The position numbers and the translations under genes are program-made. Under the pieces are notes generated by a model. The model ran no database searches and was not told the DNA's origin. It saw only the letters and a list, made by a program, of their open reading frames with translations. Below are positions 18,118 to 25,952 of a stretch of DNA of 64,000 nucleotides, one piece after another. The stretch comes from Verrucomicrobiaceae bacterium. Its GTDB lineage: Bacteria > Verrucomicrobiota > Verrucomicrobiia > Verrucomicrobiales > Verrucomicrobiaceae. Positions within the stretch are counted from its first letter, which is position 1. Each line of letters starts with the position of its first letter. Where the stretch lies: positions 372,001-436,000 of the forward strand of contig JADJPW010000006.1 in assembly GCA_016713035.1 (NCBI GenBank). Reading direction: 5' to 3'.

Positions 18118-19803
18118 TCAAGGCAACGGAAATCGCTGATTCGCCGCACTGACTTCTTTGCGGATCTCCGCCAAGACGGCGTCGTTTTCGCGGTTGGTGA
18201 GGGCGCGGTCGATCCAGGTGGCGATTTGGGTCATCTCGGCTTCTTTCATGCCGCGAGTCGTCACGGCAGGGGTGCCGACGCGGATGCCGCCGCCGAGGGT
18301 GATCTTCTCGGTGTCGAAGGGGATGCCGTTTTTGTTCACGGTGATGGCGGCCTTGTCGAGGGTCTCGCTGGCGATTTTGCCGTTGAGGCCTTTCGGGCGG
18401 AGATCGACGAGCATGAGGTGATTGTCCGTGCCGCCGCTGACGATGCGGTAGCCGAGGGCGGTGAGCGCGGCGGCGAGGGCCTGGGCGTTTTTGACGACCT
18501 GGGCGGTGTAGTCTTTGAAGTCAGGCTTGAGGCATTCGCCGAAGCAGACGGCCTTCGCGGCGATGACGTGCATGAGCGGGCCGCCCTGCACGCCGGGGAA
18601 GACCTGGCTCTGGATCTTTTTGAAGAGGTCTTCGTTGTTGGTGAGGATCATGCCGCCACGGGGGCCACGCAGACTCTTATGCGTGGTGGTGGTGACGAAG
18701 TCGGCGTGCTCCATGGGTGATGGATGGGCTCCACCAGCGACGAGGCCGGCGATGTGGGCCATATCGACGAAGAGGTAAGCGCCGACGCTCTTAGCGATCT
18801 CGCTCATTTTTTTGAAGTCGATGATGCGCGGGTAGGCGCTGGCACCGGCGGTGATCATCTTCGGCTTTTCACGCAGGGCGACTTCGGCGAGTTCGTCGTA
18901 GTTGATGCGTTCATCGCTCTGGCTGACGCCGTATTGGCAGAACTGGTAAAGACGGCCGCTGAAGTTGGCGGGGTTGCCGTGGGTCAAATGGCCGCCGTGG
19001 GCGAGGTTCATGCCCAGCACTTTGTCGCCGGGCTGGAGCACGCTGAAATAGACAGCGGCATTGGCCTGCGAGCCTGAATGCGGCTGCACGTTGGCGAATT
19101 TGGCACCGAAAAGCTCGCAGGCGCGGTCGATGGCGAGTTGCTCGACCTTGTCCACTTCCTCGCAGCCACCATACCAGCGCTTACCGGGGTAACCTTCGGC
19201 GTATTTGTTCGTCAGGCAGCTTCCTTGCGCGGCCATGACGGCGCGGGAGGTGAAGTTCTCACTGGCGATGAGCTCGATGTGGTCCTGCTGGCGATGCTGC
19301 TCACCCTGGATGATCTGGGCGACGGCGGGGTCCGAGGAGGCGAGGATGCTGAGGGGGTGGGCTTGGGTGTTCATTTTATCGACTCTGCGACCGTGGCGGC
19401 CACCGGCGAAGGGGGTCTTCAACCAGGTGTCCACGATTTCCATGGCGGTGGGTTCAGGGGTGGTTTTGCCGGCAAGGCAGAGAATGTTGGAGGCATTGTG
19501 CTCCCGAGTGATGGCTGCGGTGGCCACATCACTGACGAGGCTGGCCTGGATGCCTGCGTGGCGGTTCGCAGCGATGCTCATGCCGATACCGGTGGTGCAA
19601 ACGAGGATGCCTGCTTCGGCACGGCCATCGAGCACACGCTCGCTGACGAGTTCTGCGTAGTCCGGGTAGTCCACAGAGGCACCATCATGGGTGCCGAGGT
19701 CGTCCACAGCATGCCCGGCGGCTTTTAGGTGTGCTACGACGGCATTTTTGAGTGTGAGGCCGCCGTGATCGGAGCCGATGGCAATGGTGGTGGGCTGTGG
19801 CAT
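18118..19803 (-). CDS. rpiB-glyA: fused ribose-5-phosphate isomerase B / serine hydroxymethyltransferase
   Basis: One frame of 561 residues contains two complete enzymes. Residues 1-143 are RpiB (SDHGG at 11-15, active-site Cys69 in CTTGIGMS, and the normal C-terminus GGRHGRRVDK). Residue 144 is a Met (codon at 19374) that opens a full-length GlyA of 418 residues, with ELIASENF, HSGSQAN, the PLP lysine K376 in THKSLRGPRGG, and GGGIRVGTPAVTTRG. No stop separates them and no ribosome site is evident before the internal Met, so a fusion protein is likely, with internal initiation possible. RpiB interconverts ribose-5-P and ribulose-5-P; GlyA makes glycine and methylene-tetrahydrofolate from serine. 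The phosphatase gene upstream abuts it. Confidence 0.93.
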   Translation of the reverse strand: MPQPTTIAIGSDHGGLTLKNAVVAHLKAAGHAVDDLGTHDGASVDYPDYAELVSERVLDGRAEAGILVCTTGIGMSIAANRHAGIQASLVSDVATAAITREHNASNILCLAGKTTPEPTAMEIVDTWLKTPFAGGRHGRRVDKMNTQAHPLSILASSDPAVAQIIQGEQHRQQDHIELIASENFTSRAVMAAQGSCLTNKYAEGYPGKRWYGGCEEVDKVEQLAIDRACELFGAKFANVQPHSGSQANAAVYFSVLQPGDKVLGMNLAHGGHLTHGNPANFSGRLYQFCQYGVSQSDERINYDELAEVALREKPKMITAGASAYPRIIDFKKMSEIAKSVGAYLFVDMAHIAGLVAGGAHPSPMEHADFVTTTTHKSLRGPRGGMILTNNEDLFKKIQSQVFPGVQGGPLMHVIAAKAVCFGECLKPDFKDYTAQVVKNAQALAAALTALGYRIVSGGTDNHLMLVDLRPKGLNGKIASETLDKAAITVNKNGIPFDTEKITLGGGIRVGTPAVTTRGMKEAEMTQIATWIDRALTNRENDAVLAEIRKEVSAANQRFPLP

Positions 19804-20306
19804 TAATCTTTAAAAGTTTGGTCGATGTAGGCGACGAGGGAAGGGAGCATTTTCTCCAGATCGGCGTGGGTGTCGTCGTAGGCGGCTCTGCCGCTGCCAA
19901 AGGGGTCGCTGACGTCTTTGCTGCGGAGGTCGTCTTCGGCGGCGAATTCGGAGACGAGATAGACTTTGTCCGCATGCTCGGGGAATTCACCCGCAATGGC
20001 GGCGATGTGATGCCCCGCCATGGCGAAGATGTGGGTGGCGGCACGCACCATGTCCTCATCGAGCATCCGACTGGAGAAGGTGTCGCTGAGGAGGCCTTTT
20101 TGCCTCAGGATGGCGAGGGTATGCTTGCTGGCGGGCATGCCGGGCGCTGCGGCGATGCCGGCGCTGGAGACTTCATAGTCGCTGCGGCCTTTCACGAGGT
20201 CACGGAACAGCGCCTCCGCAAGGGGGCTGCGGCAGGTGTTTCCGGTGCAGACAAAAAGTACTCGTTTCAAGGGGCCGCAGTGTGGCGGGACGAGCGGGCT
20301 TGTCAA
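19803..20306 (-). CDS. low-molecular-weight protein phosphatase (YwlE-like)
   Basis: 167 residues. The phosphate-binding loop CTGNTCRS begins at Cys20 (C-x5-R-S), and the general-acid Asp lies in DVSDPFGSGRAAYDD. Thr in the loop is the feature seen in arginine phosphatases of the YwlE type, so phosphoarginine rather than phosphotyrosine is a possible substrate (inference). The last base of its stop overlaps the first base of rpiB-glyA. The order phosphatase-rpiB-glyA echoes the Bacillus ywlE-rpiB-glyA neighbourhood. The ATG at 20306 overlaps the stop of the upstream gene. Confidence 0.88.
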   Translation of the reverse strand: MTSPLVPPHCGPLKRVLFVCTGNTCRSPLAEALFRDLVKGRSDYEVSSAGIAAAPGMPASKHTLAILRQKGLLSDTFSSRMLDEDMVRAATHIFAMAGHHIAAIAGEFPEHADKVYLVSEFAAEDDLRSKDVSDPFGSGRAAYDDTHADLEKMLPSLVAYIDQTFKD

Positions 20307-21115
20307 AGCTCGTGGCGTGAGAAATCGCGGTTCGTTGGTCCGAGTGGCAAATGAGGCATTTGGGAGCCTGGGGCAGAGGTGGTCGCTGTGGTGAGCTGGG
20401 TGGTTAGCTGCTCAAGACGTGACATGAAGCGCTCGAGGCTGCGGGTGCAGCGGCTGCGGAAGTCGGCAGGAGTGACCTGCATGGCGCGGAGGCAGGTGCG
20501 GTGATCCCAGGAGACGATGGCGGCGCTGATGCGGTGGATGAGGCGGAACTGTACACGCCAGAGTGCCCGTGCGGCGGGTGTGAGCTCCTGGAGCCGCTCG
20601 GCGAGGAATTGGCGCTGGAATTCGAGATGCTTCATTTCATCACGAAGGAGTTTGTGTGAGACTTGGCATACGGCGGCATCGCTGGAGCGGAGGTAGAGCA
20701 TGCCGAAGTACACTTCCGCGACGAGCTCGGCGGTGAGGAGGACTTGGATGTTGAATTCGAGGTTCACCAGATTGCGCAGCCAGCGGAAGATGCTGTTGGT
20801 CCACTGTTTTTTGAGCATGGGGATGCGCAGATGTCCGAGCAGGCGACCGAGGAGGGCGGCGTGGCTTTGCTCCTCTGCAACAAAGAGGTCGATGGCCCGC
20901 TGGTAGCCTGCGAATTGATCGAGTGGGGTGATTTGTCGGGCGTAGCGCTTGAGGCGTGATCCGCCGCCGCTCTCTCCGAGCTGGAAGATGGCGAGTGAGC
21001 GGCCCAGGGGGAGGCGGATGGCATCGGGGAGCTCACTGGGGCAGGCGGGGAGCTGCATGCTGTCGTTGCGGCGGGTGTTGGTTTGGAAGTGGTTGATCCA
21101 GTAGGCGGTGTTCAT
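20303..21115 (-). CDS. ferritin-like di-iron domain protein
   Basis: 270 residues, mostly helical. Three spaced motifs look like a ferritin-like di-iron site: VAEEQSHAALLGRL, LLTAELVAEVYFGM and LLRDEMKHLEFQRQF (ExxH-type pairs). Ferritin-like proteins of this length with unknown substrate occur in many bacteria. The C-terminal 60 residues are Thr/Ser-rich and probably disordered. It overlaps the phosphatase gene by four bases, so co-translation is likely, and ispH lies just upstream. Confidence 0.75.
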   Translation of the reverse strand: MNTAYWINHFQTNTRRNDSMQLPACPSELPDAIRLPLGRSLAIFQLGESGGGSRLKRYARQITPLDQFAGYQRAIDLFVAEEQSHAALLGRLLGHLRIPMLKKQWTNSIFRWLRNLVNLEFNIQVLLTAELVAEVYFGMLYLRSSDAAVCQVSHKLLRDEMKHLEFQRQFLAERLQELTPAARALWRVQFRLIHRISAAIVSWDHRTCLRAMQVTPADFRSRCTRSLERFMSRLEQLTTQLTTATTSAPGSQMPHLPLGPTNRDFSRHEL

Positions 21116-21144
21116 GGCGGTGGGTGGGTTAGTTTTTGGAGGGT

Positions 21145-21987
21145 TTAGTTTTGGATGGTTTTGAGGCGTTGGAGGACGGCGTGGACGGTTTCATCGAGGG
21201 TGCTGGTGCCTGCGGTGACGCCGACATTGGTGGCTGCGTGGAACCAGGTGGGATCGAGCTCGTTTTCGCTCTCGATTTGGAGCACGCGGCAGCCGAGGGC
21301 GGTGGCTTTGGCGGTGAGTTGGCGGGTGTTGTTGCTGTTTCGGCCGCCGATGACGACGATGTGGTCGCAGCGGCGGCAGAGCTCATCGAGGGCGGTCTGG
21401 CGCTGCTTGGTGGGATGACAGATGGTGTCGATGAATCGCACCTCGCTGGCGGGAAAGCGGGCTTTGATGGTGGCGACGACCCAGAGGGCGACTTCGACAG
21501 GCTGGGTGGTCTGCGAGACGATGCCGAGGCGTGGATGCGGCGGGATGTGGGCGAGATCTGCCTCATCTAGGACCACGATGGCCTGCGGGTGGTCGCCGAT
21601 GAGGCCGCGGACCTCGACATGGCTGCGCTGGCCGATGACGATGGGCTGGTAGCCCTCTCGCACGAGCATGGCGAGGGCTTCGTGGGCTTTATGGACGAGT
21701 GGGCAGGTGGTGTCGGTGATTTGGCGGCCGTTTTGACTCCAGCGCTGGCGATCTGCATCGGAGGCACCGTGCGCGGTGATGACGACGTGTGGAGTGGTGG
21801 CGCTGGCTAGATCGTTCAGGTCGCTACGGCGTGCCCCGACAGCATCGAGGTGCCGATCTACGAGTGGATTATGCACGAGCTGGCCGAGGATGGTGAGCGG
21901 GCCGCGCTGGGCGGCGTCGTGGGTGGCGCGGAGGGCGTCGCGGACGCCGAAACACATGCCGTGATGTTGTGCGAGGTGGATGTTCAT
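21145..21987 (-). CDS. ispH: 4-hydroxy-3-methylbut-2-enyl diphosphate reductase
   Basis: 280 residues. The three cluster-binding cysteines are C12 (HHGMCFGVRDAL), C95 (DTTCPLVHKAH) and C190 (DTICHPTKQRQ). IGGRNSNNTRQL and GVTAGTSTLDETV are also typical. It is the last enzyme of the non-mevalonate isoprenoid pathway, giving IPP and DMAPP. The substrate-contact Glu in the usual 'EGHPE' loop appears as IGDHPQ. Confidence 0.95.
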   Translation of the reverse strand: MNIHLAQHHGMCFGVRDALRATHDAAQRGPLTILGQLVHNPLVDRHLDAVGARRSDLNDLASATTPHVVITAHGASDADRQRWSQNGRQITDTTCPLVHKAHEALAMLVREGYQPIVIGQRSHVEVRGLIGDHPQAIVVLDEADLAHIPPHPRLGIVSQTTQPVEVALWVVATIKARFPASEVRFIDTICHPTKQRQTALDELCRRCDHIVVIGGRNSNNTRQLTAKATALGCRVLQIESENELDPTWFHAATNVGVTAGTSTLDETVHAVLQRLKTIQN

Positions 21988-22060
21988 AGTGTTGGAGGGT
22001 GGAATCTGGATCTGGGGGGGTGGATGTTACTTTGTGGCGCAAAGTGAGTGGGCACGGCTT

Positions 22061-22360
22061 TCAGCCTTTGGCGGCTTTGACGATGGCTTCGAGCAGGTCG
22101 ATGTGGGTCTGGAAGGCACGCCGGCCTGTGGTGGTGAGTTTGTAAGTCGTGCGTGGGCGGCTGCCGCTTTGATCGCAGTCTTCTTCGACGTAGCTGGCGT
22201 TCACGAGGGTGCGCATGTGGGTGATGAGATTCCCATCACTCATGCCGAGCTCGGTTTTGAGATCCTGGAAGGACCAGTCACCACGGGCGGAAAGCAGGGT
22301 CATGATGGCGAGGCGGCTTTTTTCGTGAATGAGCCGGTCGAGCTGGTCGAAGTCGATCAT
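22061..22360 (-). CDS. winged-helix transcriptional regulator
   Basis: 99 residues matching the short winged-helix family (PF13601-like): HEKSRLAIMTLL, FQDLKTELGMSDGNLITHMRTL (recognition helix) and YKLTTTGRRAFQTHIDLLEAI. Proteins of this family usually repress a neighbouring membrane protein gene. Its start overlaps the stop of the upstream membrane protein gene by four bases (ATGA), so the two form an operon. Confidence 0.9.
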   Translation of the reverse strand: MIDFDQLDRLIHEKSRLAIMTLLSARGDWSFQDLKTELGMSDGNLITHMRTLVNASYVEEDCDQSGSRPRTTYKLTTTGRRAFQTHIDLLEAIVKAAKG

Positions 22361-23025
22361 GCGGTGACCACCTCCGATTTGAGTGCCTGCGGCGGACGGC
22401 TGAGAAAGACCGCGATGGCATAAATGACGTGCAGGAGGCCAAAAGTGAGCCCCATGACGATGGAGGCCGGTCCGAGGTCACTGGAGAGATTCCGCACATC
22501 GGGATTCGCGGCCCAAAGGAGGAGTAAGAGGAGCCCCAGACTCACAAAAGCCCAACCAAGCCGTATCAACGAACGCGGCGAAAAACCCGCTGTGGCGAGC
22601 AGTGCCAGTCCGTGGCCGAGAGCCCACATCAATGCTGCGAGGGTGAGATTATGCAGAAAGATGACCAGGATGAGTGCGACCGCGCCACCGACGAGCATGG
22701 GCGGCAAAAAGGCCCGTAGGGCCATGCGCATGCCGTCTGAGACGAAGGGTTGATCCCGACGGCGTGCCTCACGGGCGAGTAGCAACATGTTCACGACCGA
22801 GGTGATGGCTAGGATGCTGTGCCAGAGGATGAGGAAGGTGCGGTTGGAGAAGAGTGCGGCTCCATCATGTTGCGCTGCGTGCCATGCTGGCCAGACAGAG
22901 GCCGTGAGGGCTAAGACACCACCTAGCAATGCGGCTGGGGCGGAGATGGCGCGGTAAATATGCGCTTTCTCCATGAGGGATCGGATGACGCGGAGGTGCT
23001 CCAGGGCGGTGTGTGCTTGGCTCAT
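22357..23025 (-). CDS. integral membrane protein co-transcribed with the regulator
   Basis: The frame is open from 23379, but the upstream part reads as non-coding and the ATG at 23025 (MSQAHTALEHLRVI) starts a plausible 222-residue protein. It has about six membrane helices (for example GGVLALTASVWPAW, FLILWHSILAITSVVNMLLL, MLVGGAVALILVIFL and SIVMGLTFGLLHVIYAIAVFL). I do not recognise the family beyond its pairing with winged-helix regulators. Confidence 0.75.
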   Translation of the reverse strand: MSQAHTALEHLRVIRSLMEKAHIYRAISAPAALLGGVLALTASVWPAWHAAQHDGAALFSNRTFLILWHSILAITSVVNMLLLAREARRRDQPFVSDGMRMALRAFLPPMLVGGAVALILVIFLHNLTLAALMWALGHGLALLATAGFSPRSLIRLGWAFVSLGLLLLLLWAANPDVRNLSSDLGPASIVMGLTFGLLHVIYAIAVFLSRPPQALKSEVVTA

Positions 23026-23182
23026 GATGTGAGTGACTTTGCGAGACAAAGTGAAGGCTGCAAGCATGAACTTTGTGCTACAAAGTGATTTCACAGAAAC
23101 TTCACCCAAACCCTGCGAATGCTTCACAAACCTTAAATTCCTACTTGGCAGTTGTTTATAATTATCATAAATTGGAGCCCTG
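23026..23182. promoter_or_regulatory. divergent promoter region
   Basis: A/T-rich gap between the divergent membrane-protein/regulator operon and the CAP-domain gene. A possible plus-strand promoter is TTGGCA near 23146 with TAAATT 17 bases later. The repeated word ACAAAGTGA/ACTTTGTG occurs three times (near 23048, 23072 and 23084) and could be an operator for the winged-helix regulator. Confidence 0.35.
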
Positions 23183-24307
23183 ATGTCCTTACGCTCCGCA
23201 TTTCTCCTGTCGGCTGCCGCGCTCGCTCTCCTGGGCGGTGGGCATCTGAGCGTGCTCGCGGCAGATCCCACGGCTGAGCAGCAGGAGTGGCTGGAGCTGA
23301 TCAATCGCTTTCGTGCAGATCCGCAGGGCGAGCTAGATCGGCTCGTGAATATCACAGGGAACTCCTGGGACCCAGTCAAGGCTAGTGATCCGAATGTGGT
23401 GATCGCATTGAATTACTTCGGCACCAGTGCGGCGGATTTGGTGGCGCAATTTAGTGTGCTGAACTCTGCACCAGCGTTGGCGTGGAATAGCTCTCTACAC
23501 GCCTCCTCACTGACCTACTCGAACCTGATGGTCTCACAGGACCAGCAGTCTCATACCCTAGACGGACTCACCATCGACCAGCGTATCCAGGCGGGTGGCT
23601 ATGGTGCGAACTGGCTCCGAGCAGGGGAAAACCTCTTCGCCGCGACGCAAAGCACCATCCATGGACACACAGGCATGGTGATCGACTGGGGGGACCAGGA
23701 TGGCAATGGCATCGCGCCATTTGGCAATGGTATCCAGAGCCCAGCCGGGCACCGCGTGGCCTTGCTGGATGCGGAGTTCAAAGAAATCGGCATCGCCTTT
23801 CAGTCCGTAGCGATCCCGGGCACGAATGTGATCGCCACCGGCCCATTGGTCGTCACTCAGCACATGGGAAGCCTGTATCGTTTTACCGGGACGAGCTACA
23901 TCTCGGATGCGATCCTCACGGGCTCCATTTTTAATGACGTTATCGTCTCGGATAGCATCTACACAGCGGGCGAGGGACTGTCAGGCTTCCTCGTGCAGGT
24001 CTATGATGCCGTGACCGATGCCCTAGTAGCCTCTGGCACGACGAACAGTGCCGGTGGTTACAATATCTCCCTCCAAGACCTCATCGATGGCAGGCAATAC
24101 CGCGTCGAGGCACCTAGCACGGGGGACACACCTGAGTTCTTCACCCTCACCTCCAGCGTACACGACTTCGGGGCACCAGTGACGATGTATGACAATGTGT
24201 ATGCGTCATTCAATATGGTGCCGGAGCCGGGTGGTGCGGTGCTCTGCCTCGCCGCAGGTCTGTTTGTCGGAGCATCCCGTCGCCGTGTATCCTTTCCCGC
24301 CTCATGA
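23183..24307 (+). CDS. secreted CAP-domain protein with PEP-CTERM tail
   Basis: 374 residues: signal peptide (to about residue 26), a CAP/SCP-like domain (EWLELINRFRADPQGELDRL, APALAWNSSLHASS, QQSHTLDGLTIDQRI, AGENLFA and a HTGMVIDWG block), then a beta-rich repeat segment with carboxypeptidase-regulatory-like features (GSIFNDVIVSDSIY, SGFLVQVYDAVTDALVASG). The C-terminus is VPEPGGAVLCLAAGL plus RRR, a PEP-CTERM sorting signal recognised by an exosortase. The protein is thus expected to be processed at the cell envelope. Its stop overlaps the next start by four bases. Confidence 0.88.
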   Translation: MSLRSAFLLSAAALALLGGGHLSVLAADPTAEQQEWLELINRFRADPQGELDRLVNITGNSWDPVKASDPNVVIALNYFGTSAADLVAQFSVLNSAPALAWNSSLHASSLTYSNLMVSQDQQSHTLDGLTIDQRIQAGGYGANWLRAGENLFAATQSTIHGHTGMVIDWGDQDGNGIAPFGNGIQSPAGHRVALLDAEFKEIGIAFQSVAIPGTNVIATGPLVVTQHMGSLYRFTGTSYISDAILTGSIFNDVIVSDSIYTAGEGLSGFLVQVYDAVTDALVASGTTNSAGGYNISLQDLIDGRQYRVEAPSTGDTPEFFTLTSSVHDFGAPVTMYDNVYASFNMVPEPGGAVLCLAAGLFVGASRRRVSFPAS

Positions 24308-25380
24308 CACACCGTATTCTAGCCCTCATCCTACTCACGGCGGCGTCCACGCTGCGTGCTGGCCCACTCGGAGATGAAATCCGCAAGCAGATCGACGACT
24401 ACGAGAACTCTGTCCGCGCAAACACACTGAAAATCATCCACGCCACATCCGAGGAGGAAAAGGCGAAATACCGCAGCACCATCCCCAGTGCCGAGCCCTG
24501 TGTGAAAAAACTCATGGAGCTGGTGAAGGCCAATCCTGAAGATGCGGATGCCGTCAAAGCCGTGACCTGGCTAGCCATCAGCGGTGCCAGCTATCCAGAG
24601 GGGCAAGAGGCGCTGAGACTGCTCACCGAGAAATACGCTGCCAGCGCAGGTATCGCAGAGACAGTGAAGCAATTCGAGTACCGTGGCCTGTCTGCCGAGC
24701 CGTTTTTAAAGGCGGTGGTCGAAAAAAACACGAACCGACCCGAGCTCGCAGCGGCACTCTATGCCCTCGGAGCGGTGCATTTCAAAAACTACGATACCGC
24801 GCTCGATAAAGCCACCGTGGAGGCCTCAAAGAAGACCGCGATGGAGAGCTTTCAGCGTCTGGCGGCTGAGTTCAGCGATGTCACGATCCAGGGATTCAAG
24901 CTCAACGACCAAGCCTCCAAGATGCTCTTTGAAATGGCCAATTTGCAGCCCGGCTGCGAAGCGCCCGCCATCCAGGGCAAAGACCAGGACGGCAAAGAAT
25001 GCAAACTGAGTGATTACCGTGGCAAGCATGTCGTCATCGCCTTCTGGGGCGGCTGGTGCCACGCATGCCATGGACTGATGCCCATTCTCAGTGCCTATGC
25101 GCAGGAGAGCCAGGCCAAGCCCATCGCCGTCCTCGGCGTGAACACCGATCTCGAAAGCGAAGCACGCAACGCCATCGCCCAAAATGGCGCGAACTTCCGC
25201 CACATCCTCGATAACACCAACAGCGGGCCGAACACCACGCTCTACGCCCCACGGGCATTCCCCACGCTGCACCTCATCGGGCCAGACGGCATCATTTTGC
25301 TGAAAAACTCCTCTCTGGAGGCCATCCGCCAGCGCATTGAGGCGGATCTCGCGGCGAAAGCGGGTGCGGCTGGGAAATGA
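24304..25380 (+). CDS. TlpA-like thioredoxin-domain periplasmic protein
   Basis: 358 residues: a signal peptide (about 20 residues), a helical N-terminal domain of about 200 residues, then a TlpA/AhpC-type thioredoxin fold beginning at GCEAPAIQGKDQDGKECKL. The redox motif is WCHAC (CxxC). cis-Pro lies in APRAFPTLHLIG. Likely a thiol-disulfide protein in the periplasm. The ATGA overlap with the CAP-domain gene suggests translation coupling, so it may act on that exported protein (inference). Confidence 0.88.
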   Translation: MTHRILALILLTAASTLRAGPLGDEIRKQIDDYENSVRANTLKIIHATSEEEKAKYRSTIPSAEPCVKKLMELVKANPEDADAVKAVTWLAISGASYPEGQEALRLLTEKYAASAGIAETVKQFEYRGLSAEPFLKAVVEKNTNRPELAAALYALGAVHFKNYDTALDKATVEASKKTAMESFQRLAAEFSDVTIQGFKLNDQASKMLFEMANLQPGCEAPAIQGKDQDGKECKLSDYRGKHVVIAFWGGWCHACHGLMPILSAYAQESQAKPIAVLGVNTDLESEARNAIAQNGANFRHILDNTNSGPNTTLYAPRAFPTLHLIGPDGIILLKNSSLEAIRQRIEADLAAKAGAAGK

Positions 25381-25441
25381 GGCGGCTTCTTCGCGACTTG
25401 CGCGGCAGTCACGCCTCGCTACGGACGCAGTCGCACTGACC

Positions 25442-25888
25442 ATGACCAAAACCTTCGAAATCCTCGGAAAATTCGACACCGAAAGCGACTGCCACAAGCT
25501 CCTCTACGCTCCGCATCCGCTGCCACTCAAGTACCGCGAAGGCCGTGTCTATAAGCTCGACTTCACTGGTGATGCCGAGAAGCTCGATGCCTTCGTCCAC
25601 CGCGTGCTCGTCGATCCCATCAGCCAAGAGGCCCGTACGGGCGGGGCTCCCGCTTTCGACAAAGCGGCCTTTGTGCTCGAATACGGCATGAAAGGTGCCG
25701 CTCTCGATTTGGAGAAGGAGATGATCCTGAACTACCACCGCAACACCCAGGACGCCGGCTTTGAGATCACCAAACTCGTGCTTCGCACGCGGATTTACGT
25801 CTTTGGTGAAGGCGCAGAGCCGCATCAGTTCGTCCGTGACATCGTTAATCCCGCCATCCACACCCATGAGGTGCTAAAGGCGGCCTGA
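25442..25888 (+). CDS. hypothetical protein
   Basis: The ATG at 25442 gives 148 residues with balanced charge and no signal or membrane helix. The region FVHRVLVDPISQEARTGG faintly recalls the PurS-like segment of formylglycinamidine synthase, but I would not assign it on that. The codon use is that of a normal gene. It lies between the TlpA-like and BatC-like genes on the same strand. Confidence 0.65.
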   Translation: MTKTFEILGKFDTESDCHKLLYAPHPLPLKYREGRVYKLDFTGDAEKLDAFVHRVLVDPISQEARTGGAPAFDKAAFVLEYGMKGAALDLEKEMILNYHRNTQDAGFEITKLVLRTRIYVFGEGAEPHQFVRDIVNPAIHTHEVLKAA

Positions 25889-25952
25889 TCGCCCTCGGAG
25901 AACAGCAGGCATTTTCTCGACAGGGAAGGGGAATCGCGCTTTGGTAGCAGGC

